This document shows, in pieces, positions 26,789-34,179 of a stretch of 39,391 bases of DNA; position 1 is the stretch's first letter; each line of letters opens with the position of its first letter. Under the pieces are notes generated by a model, which worked only from the letters and a program-made list of their open reading frames with translations, did no database searches and was not told the origin of the DNA. The DNA comes from Sphingobium sp. YR768 (GTDB lineage Bacteria; Pseudomonadota; Alphaproteobacteria; Sphingomonadales; Sphingomonadaceae). The stretch is from NCBI RefSeq assembly GCF_900111125.1, contig NZ_FOGE01000038.1, positions 1-39,391 of the forward strand, written 5' to 3'. The position numbers were made by a program, and so were the translations under genes.

Positions 26789-27347
26789 GCCATTCATTCC
26801 CATATTGGCGCAGGCGGGCGAAGGCGCGATGCAACACCGATTTCACCGCCGACACGGACATCCGGCTTTCGGCTGCCGCATCGTCGAGCGACATTTCCCG
26901 CAGCTTGACCATCTCCACGATCGCCCGCTGCCGTTGCGGCAACGCGTCCAGCATCCGCGCCAGTGCATGTTCCGCATCCAGCGCCGACAGGAAGCCCGGC
27001 GACGCAGGGTCGACCGCCTCCGCAAGTCGGGCATCGTCCGCAACCTCCCGATGGCGGAAGCGACCCGAACGCCGCAATGCATCGATCGCGCGCGCCCTGG
27101 TGATCGCTGCCATCCAGGGGAGCAGGGGCCGATCCGGATCATAAGTATGGCGCAGGCGGTGAATGGTCAGCAGCACGTCCTGCACCACATCGTCCGCCAG
27201 ACTTTCGTCGACGACCTGTCGTTTCGCCAACAGCCGGATGACAGGCGTCATGGCGCGCAGCACATCGCGATACGCCGCCTGATCGCCATCCTGGGCCTTG
27301 CGCATGAGAGCGGGCCATTGCGAAACAGCCGGAACGCCATGCATCAT
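26781..27347 (-). CDS. sigF: ECF sigma factor, SigF-like
   Basis: The 188-residue protein has sigma region 2 (DVVQDVLLTIHRLRHTYDPD, then PWMAAITRARAIDALRR) and region 4 (LPQRQRAIVEMVKLREMSLD, then VSAVKSVLHRAFARLR). It lacks regions 1 and 3, as expected for ECF. Coupling to an NrsF gene places it in the SigF group, which in Caulobacter responds to heavy-metal and oxidative stress. It is the third gene of the operon prx-dsbD-sigF-nrsF, 19 bases after the dsbD-like gene, so it may be positively autoregulated through an upstream promoter. Confidence 0.9.
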   Translation of the reverse strand: MMHGVPAVSQWPALMRKAQDGDQAAYRDVLRAMTPVIRLLAKRQVVDESLADDVVQDVLLTIHRLRHTYDPDRPLLPWMAAITRARAIDALRRSGRFRHREVADDARLAEAVDPASPGFLSALDAEHALARMLDALPQRQRAIVEMVKLREMSLDDAAAESRMSVSAVKSVLHRAFARLRQYGNEWHV

Positions 27348-27366
27348 CAGCCAGCCAGCGCCATCA

Positions 27367-28620
27367 TCAGCCCTTCCTCCCTGCCGCCGTATCGAGCGCG
27401 GCGACGATCATGTCGGAACTGAGCAACTGAGGCAACACGGTCGGCGCGCCGCCATTGGCCGGATAGACCAGATAGAGCGGCAGGCCGCTGCGTCCCAGAT
27501 CCGCCATCGCCTTCTCGATCGCCGGATCATAATTGGTGGAGTCCGCCACCATATAGGCCGTGTTCGTGCGTGCGACCGCCTGCCTGAACGGTTGCCTGGA
27601 CAGGACGGCCTTCTCGTTCACCTGGCATGTCAGGCACCAGGATGCGGAGAAGTCGACGAAGACAGCCTGCCCTGCCGCCTGGGCTTGTGCGACCTTCGCA
27701 GGCGACCAGGGGATCGGGCGCACATAGGCTTCCGCTTTGGCCATATCGATCTGCGGGCCGGTATCCGCAGGATCACCGAGCGCGCCGCCCGGCACGGCAA
27801 TTGCCGTACCGATCGCGATGACGCCGGCCATCACGGCCAGATGAAGCGCCCGCGCCGGTCGGCCCATGATCGCCCGCTGCTGCGCCAACCCGTACAGCCA
27901 GCAAAGGAAGCCGAGAAAAACAATGCAGCCGAGGATCAGCGCCAGCCCGGACGGACCGACCTGCTGCGCAAGCACCCATGCCAGCCACGCCGCGGTGCCG
28001 AACATCGGGAAGGCCAGCAATTGCTTGAGCGTGCCCATCCACGGACCGGGCCTGGGTAAATGTCTGGCCAGCGAAGGGCTGAACGACAGCAGGGTGAAGG
28101 GCGCGGCAACCCCGGCGCCCAGGGCCGCGAATATCGCCAGCCCGACAAGCGGCGGTTGCACCAGCGCATAGCCGATCGCGCCGGCCATCAGCGGCCCCGC
28201 GCATGGTGTGGCGACCACCACCGCCAGCGCGCCGGTCAGCGCCGCCCCGAGCCTGCCGTCGCGGCCATCGAACTGCTGGCCGATCCTTTGCAGGCCCAGC
28301 CCGAATTCAAACAAGCCGCTGAGGTTGAGGCCGGCGCCGGTCATGATCAGGATCAGCAATGCGACCACGACCGGCGATTGCAGTTGAAATCCCCAACCGA
28401 CCGCCGCGCCGCCAGCGCGCAGCGCGATCAGGATGCCGGCCAGGACCAGCATTGCCAGCATCGTGCCCGCCAGGAATGCCACGCCCTCCTGCCGCAGGCG
28501 CTGCGGATCGCCACCCTGCCGGACGAGCCCGAAGGCCTTCAATGAAATGATTGGGAACACGCACGGCATGAGGTTGAGGATCACCCCGCCCAGGAAGGCG
28601 GTGACGATGGCGAAAAGCAT
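27367..28620 (-). CDS. DsbD/ScsB-like membrane thiol reductase
   Basis: The 417-residue membrane protein moves electrons from cytoplasmic thioredoxin to the periplasm. Two membrane Cys lie in LMPCVFPIISL (Cys20) and ATPCAGPLM (Cys140), the conserved pair of the DsbD core. A C-terminal thioredoxin domain carries FVDFSASWCLTCQVNEK with Cys329 and Cys332. The N-terminal immunoglobulin-like alpha domain of full DsbD or ScsB is absent, so the protein is a beta-gamma-only form. It follows the peroxiredoxin gene by 46 bases, and the two probably form a periplasmic peroxide-reducing chain. Confidence 0.88.
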   Translation of the reverse strand: MLFAIVTAFLGGVILNLMPCVFPIISLKAFGLVRQGGDPQRLRQEGVAFLAGTMLAMLVLAGILIALRAGGAAVGWGFQLQSPVVVALLILIMTGAGLNLSGLFEFGLGLQRIGQQFDGRDGRLGAALTGALAVVVATPCAGPLMAGAIGYALVQPPLVGLAIFAALGAGVAAPFTLLSFSPSLARHLPRPGPWMGTLKQLLAFPMFGTAAWLAWVLAQQVGPSGLALILGCIVFLGFLCWLYGLAQQRAIMGRPARALHLAVMAGVIAIGTAIAVPGGALGDPADTGPQIDMAKAEAYVRPIPWSPAKVAQAQAAGQAVFVDFSASWCLTCQVNEKAVLSRQPFRQAVARTNTAYMVADSTNYDPAIEKAMADLGRSGLPLYLVYPANGGAPTVLPQLLSSDMIVAALDTAAGRKG

Positions 28621-28666
28621 GGTAACCTCGCAATGGGCAGATGAAGGGCGGCCGTTCGGTCGGGCG

Positions 28667-29227
28667 TCAGGCGTGATGCGCCTTCCACGCGCGCACGGCG
28701 GCCATCGTCTTTTCGATATGCGCCTGCGGATTGTGATCGGTGTAGCTCAGCAGGATGGTTCCGTCAGGCGCGATCACGAAGGAGGTTCGCTCGGACATCG
28801 CCTGTGGCGCTCCCTTCATCACCGTGTCATAGGCGGCGGCGACCTTCGCTCCGGGATCGGCAGCCACGGCGAACTTGTCGCGGCATTCGGACTTGGAAAA
28901 TGCGGCAACCCGGTCGACATTGCCCGCCGTCACGCCCACCACGGTGGCGCCCAGCTTGCGGAAATCATCCGTCGCCTCGGCAAACATATGCGCTTCGAGC
29001 GTGCAGCCCGACGTGAAGGCCGCCGGGAAGAAATAGAGGACGACCGGCCCCTGCTTCAGTGTCCTGGCGAGCGAGAAGCTGAAAGGCTTGCCGGCCAGCG
29101 CCGCATTCAACTGGACGGCCGGTGCCTTCGTACCTTGCGACAGCGCCGCGGACGAGGGCGCGTTCCATGTGGCAGCCATCATTCCCGTTGCGAGGATCGC
29201 GACAAGCTTCCGGTTCAATATCGTCAT
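28667..29227 (-). CDS. Secreted peroxiredoxin (AhpC/TSA family)
   Basis: A signal peptide (MTILNRKLVAILATGMMAAT, then APSSAA) is followed by a peroxiredoxin fold of about 155 residues. The peroxidatic motif is FFPAAFTSGCTLE with Thr72 and Cys75, and a likely resolving Cys115 lies in SKSECRDKF. It should reduce peroxides in the periplasm and be recharged by the downstream DsbD-like protein. It is the first gene of a four-gene operon that ends with an ECF sigma and its anti-sigma, so it is probably a SigF-controlled stress gene. The Pro of the classic PxxxTxxC is present (PAAFTSGC). Confidence 0.9.
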   Translation of the reverse strand: MTILNRKLVAILATGMMAATWNAPSSAALSQGTKAPAVQLNAALAGKPFSFSLARTLKQGPVVLYFFPAAFTSGCTLEAHMFAEATDDFRKLGATVVGVTAGNVDRVAAFSKSECRDKFAVAADPGAKVAAAYDTVMKGAPQAMSERTSFVIAPDGTILLSYTDHNPQAHIEKTMAAVRAWKAHHA

Positions 29228-29287
29228 GCTCTACTCCAGACCTTGGATGCCTTGGGAGCGGGCAAATCCGCTTCCCTTCGATCCATG

Positions 29288-29313
29288 TTCGCCAGCAGCC
29301 AGGAGAAAGTTGC
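29288..29313 (-). promoter_or_regulatory. Possible SigF-type promoter upstream of the peroxiredoxin
   Basis: On the minus strand GCAACT, 16 bases, then CGAA lies about 60 bases before the peroxiredoxin start. The Caulobacter SigF promoter is, as I recall it, GTAACC-N16-CGAA, so the -10 and the spacing agree but the -35 differs at two positions. Confidence 0.3.
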
Positions 29314-29339
29314 GGTGCATCGCCCGGCAAGGACGATTT

Positions 29340-29590
29340 TTTCGCCGGACACCGATAGAAGCTGGTGGTGGTGCGGTTGGTGGTGGGACTGTCGGTGAAG
29401 GTGGTGGAGCTATAGGTGACCGCGCCGCCCATATAGGCGCCGCCCGACACCACGCCCTGCCACTCGCCCGACCCGGCATAGGTCTTCACCGCGCCATAGC
29501 GATAGACCGAGGTCGCGGTGGACGCGCTGCCGTCCGCGCTTAACTTCGCATATTTCCCGTGAATCTTGTCATTATCATACTGATGTTGGA
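29340..29590 (-). pseudogene. Unrecognised protein remnant upstream of the peroxiredoxin
   Basis: A minus-strand frame from about 29585 reads protein-like with many Thr, Ser, Tyr and Gly: YDNDKIHGKYAKL, TSVYRYGAVKTYAGSGEWQG, YMGGAVTYSSTTF and NRTTTSFYRC. After the Cys the frame becomes basic and unprotein-like. No start codon with a ribosome site is visible. It could be the C-terminus of a cell-surface, tail or other repeat-rich protein, but I cannot name the family. Confidence 0.3.
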
Positions 29591-29734
29591 AATATTATGT
29601 CGCGGTCTGTGGTGGATGAAGGAGCCAAGGGAAGAGAAAGAGCGGGGTGCAGCGTAGCAGACGGTGGGGCGTGTAGGATATGGAGGGCGGGGTATCCGTA
29701 AGCCGCTTCTTCCTCCGCGCCCTCGGCTCGCGCC

Positions 29735-30170
29735 CGCGCCACGCCCACGCGCTGGCGCTCCAGCATGATCGCCCGCTCGAACTCGGCGACGGCCGCGAAC
29801 ATGGTCAGCAGCATCCGCCCCGTGGGCGAGCGCGTGTCTACCTCCGTCCCGCCGAAGTCCATGATGCGCAGCGCCACCTTCTTGGCCTCCAGCGCCGCTA
29901 CGATGCCCAGCAGGTCGGCGGTGGACCGGGCAAGGCGGTCGAGCCGGGTCACGACCAGCGTGTCGCCCTCGCGCACAAAGGCTCTCCTGAGCTTGTCGAA
30001 GGGTCCAGCGCGGCGGCGAGCTGGTCGCGCTGCGCGACCGACGACGCCTGTTCGCTGAACAGCTTGTCGCACCCCGTTGCAGCGAGCGCCACCTGCTGCG
30101 CCTCCAGCCCCGCAACCTGTTCCACCGTCGACGTCCGCGCATAGCCGATCAACATATCCGCACCTCTCAA
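29735..30170 (-). pseudogene. Serine resolvase/invertase, frameshifted and truncated
   Basis: This is the catalytic domain of a Tn3/Pin-type serine recombinase. The first part is MLIGYARTSTVEQVAGLEAQ (catalytic Ser9), ending ...QLAAALD at about 30003. The second part lies in another frame, FVREGDTLVVTRLDRLARS, then GRMLLTMFAAVAEFERAIM and RARAEG. A 23-base insertion at 29980-30002 separates them and breaks the frame. After RARAEG the usual C-terminal helix-turn-helix is lost. It is therefore doubly broken. It marks a former mobile element. Confidence 0.8.
29980..30002. repeat. 23-base REP-like insertion inside the resolvase gene
   Basis: The minus-strand insertion begins CCTTCGACAAGCTCAGGAG and ends in AGCC. 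Removing exactly these 23 bases restores ...ALD-FVREGDTLVVTR, the normal resolvase sequence. I recall CTTCGACAAGCTCAGG as a dispersed intergenic word in many alphaproteobacterial genomes. Confidence 0.65.
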
Positions 30171-30335
30171 TCTGATAGATCGAGCTTAGCCGGGTGCCAG
30201 GTGCGGTCCAGCATGATCGGCACATAGTATTGATATTATTGATCTTTTCTCACGGAAGCCTGGAGGCGGCGATACTCCGCCTCATTGCCTCCGCACGCCT
30301 CCTTGCGACACAGCCTGCGCGCTCCCGGCCCATTC

Positions 30336-30785
30336 TCACGCAAGCAGCGCCGTATGAGGCAGTGGCCTCAGATGCTTTTGCTGCTCCTGCGCAATATCAA
30401 TACGCAGCAAGTTGGAGTGCCCGCCGCACGGCTCAACTAGACCAGCGCCAACCGCTTCCTCCAGTTCATGCTCGACTGCTGCTTTATCATTGTCAGGATA
30501 ACGTTCCGGGAACTGCTTGGCATATGACCATAGTCGCCAAGCATCAAAGCCGATATCATTGCTATAAGCAAAGTCAAAGTCCATCTCTTCCCCGGAAATA
30601 TCGACCCAGCATCCAATGCCGTGCATCTGATATGCTACTCCCTGCCGAATTTGGCCCGATTCAGGGATAACACCTTCTCTCCAAGATTTGATTATGTCTC
30701 TTCTACCGAACCTATTGTTGAACAGTGCGAGCGCTTCCTCTACGGCTTCCATATAGTCGCCTATTAGCTTTCTTACCGCAGTCAC
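30336..30785 (-). CDS. DUF6896-like protein, orphan
   Basis: The body of this protein matches my memory of DUF6896: LIGDYMEAVEEALALFNNRF, then YQMHGIGCWVDI, then MDFDFAYSNDIGFDAWRLW. The family is of unknown function and often occurs near polymorphic toxin or immunity genes. I chose the GTG at 30785 as a compromise. An ATG at 30752 would cut the domain, and the open frame to 30854 adds unprotein-like residues. The last segment (QEQQKHLRPLPHTALLA) may be out of family. The gene lies amid remnants and has no obvious partner. Confidence 0.6.
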   Translation of the reverse strand: MTAVRKLIGDYMEAVEEALALFNNRFGRRDIIKSWREGVIPESGQIRQGVAYQMHGIGCWVDISGEEMDFDFAYSNDIGFDAWRLWSYAKQFPERYPDNDKAAVEHELEEAVGAGLVEPCGGHSNLLRIDIAQEQQKHLRPLPHTALLA

Positions 30786-30870
30786 CGCCGTTCGAACGGC
30801 GCAGCCAAAGCGGCTGCGATCCGCGCGGGCGACACAACCCCATCCGGCAGTCAATCCTGTACAGTGGCCG

Positions 30871-31092
30871 TCATCCCTGACCTCGGATTCCGAAGAGTTG
30901 CTGGATCATGTCGCTCGAAACGCTCACAATCTGGCTTGATGCCTGATGGCCGCGTTGGATCAGGATAAGCTCGCCAAATTCGGCTGAGAGATCGACATTG
31001 GAAGCTTCGAGTTGCTTCGACTGGATCGTGCCGACACCATCAACGCCGCTTGCGCGCAGCCGTATTTCCAGAGCGCCCTTGGCTTCGAACAA
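30871..31092 (-). pseudogene. C-terminal fragment of a flagellar hook (FlgE-like) protein
   Basis: The frame ends with the typical hook/rod C-terminal helix: LEASNVDLSAEFGELILIQR, then GHQASSQIVSVSSDMIQQLF. FlgE/FlgF proteins end with such a motif. Only about 70 residues are present, preceded by a few residues with no hook similarity (FEAKGALEIRL), and there is no start with a ribosome site. It is probably a 5'-deleted remnant; intact hook genes are several hundred residues long. Confidence 0.6.
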
Positions 31093-31735
31093 TCCCCACT
31101 CGATTGTTCATCTATCGGTAACTAACTGATTTAACGCGCAAAAAATTTTGTCGTGATTGCATGCCGCCAGCCGGGCCGTCAAAAATCTAAGCTCTTGATT
31201 GTATTTGAGAATTCAAGCTTCTTTCGGCAAATCGTCTATCGGAGACACTCGACATCGTCCGCGAGCCAATTATGCCAAGGAGTAGGCGCTATGAACCAAG
31301 GCGTCAGCCCGGGAAATACCGTTCATCGACCGCATTGCAGTTTCCATCTTCGCCGAGCACGATCTCGCTACTTGTCCACCATAACGGAGAACAAGCATTA
31401 CGAACACTCCAACCCGCGTCCGCAGGCTGATGCCGATCGGCGCCTTCTCGAAACCTTCGATGGTGCAATCCAAGGGCAGGCTGCGGCAGCCAGAGGCGCG
31501 ATTGCATAATTTCGCGCATTGCGCGGTGGCTGGGATACGCAGCGTCAAATGGAAAGTCAAGTTGCGCAAGCGCCGGTCATTAAATGATGCACGCAACCTA
31601 GGTAAATAGCAAAATTCATGATTTCGACCAAGCGACGGCGTCCACCTCAAGTCACTAACGCATGCACGATATAGTGGCGACTCGCTTTATCGTACCGTCA
31701 TAAAGAACGGCAGTGTGTCATATGTCGGCCCCTTA
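31093..31735. other. Intergenic stretch of 640 bases, nothing recognised
   Basis: This stretch has lower GC content than its neighbours and only short open frames on both strands (for example 31153-31509 and 31270-31650). None of these has a recognisable motif or a convincing ribosome site. It separates the hook remnant from copy 3 of the mobile repeat. Confidence 0.5.
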
Positions 31736-31807
31736 GAGTCTGTTTGGAAATGCGCCTTTGGTGCGGCTACAAAAATGCGCTCTTTCGCGCATTTTTCAAA
31801 CGGTCTC
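31736..31807 (+). mobile_element. Miniature inverted-repeat element, copy 3 (72 bp, arm missing)
   Basis: The ends match copies 1 and 2 (GAGTCTGTTTGG left; GAGACCGTTTGA inwards from the right). The flanks are TTA at 31733-31735 and TTA at 31808-31810, a perfect 3-base duplication. The right hairpin AAAAATGCG/CGCATTTTT is intact. The central arm and the right half of the left hairpin are absent: CCTTTGG joins directly to TGCGGCTAC. The element lies 30 bases before the LacI operator of the GH32 gene. Confidence 0.8.
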
Positions 31808-31836
31808 TTAGAGGCGGCGAGGAGGCGTTAATAGGC

Positions 31837-31854
31837 AATGTCGACGTCGACATT
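31837..31854. promoter_or_regulatory. LacI-type operator O1, upstream of the GH32 gene
   Basis: AATGTCGACGTCGACATT is a perfect 18-bp palindrome with the central CG typical of LacI-family operators. It recurs twice in front of the regulator gene and receptor gene (35238-35255 and 35261-35278). It lies 70 bases before the GH32 start, followed by a T-run and an AT-rich patch suitable for a promoter. Confidence 0.85.
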
Positions 31855-31923
31855 TTTTTATTGACGGCGCGGCGCGCGTCAATCAGGTCTCCAGCAGAAT
31901 AGGTTTGGAATAACGGAGAGACC

Positions 31924-34179
31924 ATGCGCCATACCACCGAAGCGCAAAGACTGACCCGAATCGTGGCCATCGCCCTGTCGTGCGCGACGAATGGCAGCGC
32001 CTTTGCTCAGACCAGCGTGAACACCCAAGCGGCGATCGACTGGCGGTTCGAAGGCGCGGACAAAGAGCGTCCACAGTTCCACACCCAATTTGCGCAGCCT
32101 GACTTTGTGCCTGGTGTTTCGGGGCGCGCGTGGCGCAGTGATGGCTTTTCAAGCTGGGTTTCGGCACCTCTGTCGCTTGATGCAAACCGCGGCTTCAGCG
32201 TTGAAGTCTGGTTAGCGCTGGAAAGCTATCCTTCCGGATATGAGGCTCCTGCGGACAGACTCATTCCTGCTTCGATCCTCCAGCAGGCGACCCGGGATGC
32301 AGGGTTCGACATATTCATCGACGCATTCGGTCGCTGGGGATTTCGGGTCTCGACAAGCGGCGGTGCGATCCGCGTGCAAGCGAAAGAGCCTTTCCCGCTC
32401 AACAAGTGGGTGCATGTGGCGGCAACCTATGATCCCTATTCAGGTGAAGCCCGGCTCTATCTGAATGGCCAGCTGCTGGCCGCCAAAAAGACGAGACCGG
32501 CAATGTTCCGACCAGCCATGAGTGCGCTCGAAATTGCCAATAGCTGGCAACGTGCGCCCCTCGGCGCTTTCAATATCAACGGGCTTAATGCCGCCTATGA
32601 CAATGTGAAGGTGATGGGCGGTGTCCTGTCTCCCGAGACGATCGCTGCGAACGCCAATTCGAACACACCGCCGCCGGCCGCACGATCGCTCGTCGTTCCC
32701 GAGACACGCTTCGCGCAAGACCTTCAACGCCCGCGCTACCACGCGCTTCCTCCGGCCAATTGGACAAACGAACCCCATGGGCTGATCCGGCGGGGCGCAA
32801 CGTGGCACATGTTTTACCAGCGCACGCCCAACGGACCGTACAAGACGCTCATGACCTGGGGCCATATGAAGAGCGAGGATCTCGTCCACTGGACTGATCT
32901 TCCCATTGCGCTTCGCCCTGAGTTACAGACAGACGATTTCGGCTTCGACATGAAGGGTATCTGGTCTGGCGATGTCGTGACAGGGCCGGGCGGCTTTGCC
33001 TTCGCCTTCTATACCAGCGTCAACCACAGCGCGACCTTTTACAATCCGGGCATTTCCATGGCGATCAGTGATGATCCCGATCTGATTAACTGGAAAAAGG
33101 CGGGGCCGCTGATCGATCGAACCGGTGTGCGGGATTTTCGCGATCCCTACGTCTGGTTTGAGGGCGGCGAGGCGCATATGATCGTTGGCGCTGCGCTCGG
33201 GTCGTCAGGCGGCCTCGCCTATTATCGCTGCGCCAATCTTGCCAGCCGCAGTTGCTGGAAGAGGCAGCCCCCGATGGCGCCGTTCAATGAAATGGACGTC
33301 GGTTCGGAAATCTGGGAAATGCCGGTATTCGAAAAGATCGCTGACGGGAAATATGTCCTCGTAGCGAACCCGATCGGCGGCAAGGTCAGCAAATATGGCG
33401 AGCCGACCACCCGCGGTGTCTACTGGATCGGTGACTGGGATGGCGCGACGTTCAAGCCCGACAGCCTCGAGCCAAAGATGCTGGATGTGCTTCCAGGGCA
33501 TCTCAGTCCCACGGTTGCGCGTGATGCAGGCGGCGAACTTGTCGGTATCGGCATTGTCGACGAACGCAGGACAGCTACCGCGCAGCTTCGCGCCGGTTGG
33601 GCGCATAGCTTCAGCCTTCCTCGCGTGTGGCGTTTGTTGCCAGATGGAAAGACGTTGGGGCAGTCGCCACTACGGTCTCTCGAGCAGTTGCGGAACGGAA
33701 GCCCACTTGACATCACCCTTGCCGGGTCGGGTGAGCGCCAGGCCGGCGATCTTGGCCGAATGACGGAGATCAAGGCGCTCTTCTCGAGCCTCCCAACCCA
33801 AGGAACCTATGGAGTGACCTTGGCGGTATCTCCCGACGGTCGCGAAGCGACCCGGCTATATTATGACGTCGAACGGCGGGAATTCGTTCTCGATAAAACG
33901 CATTCTACAGCCGGCACCGACGACGAGGGACCGCATATCCTGCGCGGAGCCTATGACGAGGCGGCATTTGGAAAACCGCGCGACTTCCATGTCTATGTCG
34001 ACCATTCCGTCGTGGATGTCTTCATCAACGACGCCGCGGCCTTCTCTTTCCGCATCTATCCGGCCGGGGTGAATAGCACCGGCTTTGGTATTCTGTCGAC
34101 GTCACACACCGAAGCGCAAGTCCAGGCATGGCGGCTCAACGCTGCCCCAGTGACACTGGATCAGGCGGAGCCGCGTTGA
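31924..34179 (+). CDS. LamG-GH32 family glycoside hydrolase (fructan-type), unusual active site
   Basis: The 751-residue secreted enzyme has a signal peptide (to about residue 29, GSAFAQ), a LamG/concanavalin-like domain (about 35-245), a five-bladed GH32 propeller (about 265-580) and a C-terminal beta-sandwich. GH32 enzymes hydrolyse fructans, levan or sucrose. RDP is present (Arg406-Asp407-Pro408), and so is the acid/base region WEMP with Glu465. The nucleophile motif, normally WMNDPNG, reads WTNEPHG with Glu283 where Asp is expected. The substrate is probably a beta-fructoside, inferred from the family. It is controlled by O1 and the LacI gene. The last 19 bases overlap the convergent lacI gene. 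Confidence 0.85.
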   Translation: MRHTTEAQRLTRIVAIALSCATNGSAFAQTSVNTQAAIDWRFEGADKERPQFHTQFAQPDFVPGVSGRAWRSDGFSSWVSAPLSLDANRGFSVEVWLALESYPSGYEAPADRLIPASILQQATRDAGFDIFIDAFGRWGFRVSTSGGAIRVQAKEPFPLNKWVHVAATYDPYSGEARLYLNGQLLAAKKTRPAMFRPAMSALEIANSWQRAPLGAFNINGLNAAYDNVKVMGGVLSPETIAANANSNTPPPAARSLVVPETRFAQDLQRPRYHALPPANWTNEPHGLIRRGATWHMFYQRTPNGPYKTLMTWGHMKSEDLVHWTDLPIALRPELQTDDFGFDMKGIWSGDVVTGPGGFAFAFYTSVNHSATFYNPGISMAISDDPDLINWKKAGPLIDRTGVRDFRDPYVWFEGGEAHMIVGAALGSSGGLAYYRCANLASRSCWKRQPPMAPFNEMDVGSEIWEMPVFEKIADGKYVLVANPIGGKVSKYGEPTTRGVYWIGDWDGATFKPDSLEPKMLDVLPGHLSPTVARDAGGELVGIGIVDERRTATAQLRAGWAHSFSLPRVWRLLPDGKTLGQSPLRSLEQLRNGSPLDITLAGSGERQAGDLGRMTEIKALFSSLPTQGTYGVTLAVSPDGREATRLYYDVERREFVLDKTHSTAGTDDEGPHILRGAYDEAAFGKPRDFHVYVDHSVVDVFINDAAAFSFRIYPAGVNSTGFGILSTSHTEAQVQAWRLNAAPVTLDQAEPR

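Noticed and set aside
31153..31509. 118-codon frame upstream of copy 3
   Set aside because: It shows no motif, ribosome site or protein-like composition.
25268..31807. Composite transposon formed by repeat copies 2 and 3
   Set aside because: The two copies have independent target duplications and lack a transposase, so each looks like a separate insertion; there is no matching duplication around the whole interval.
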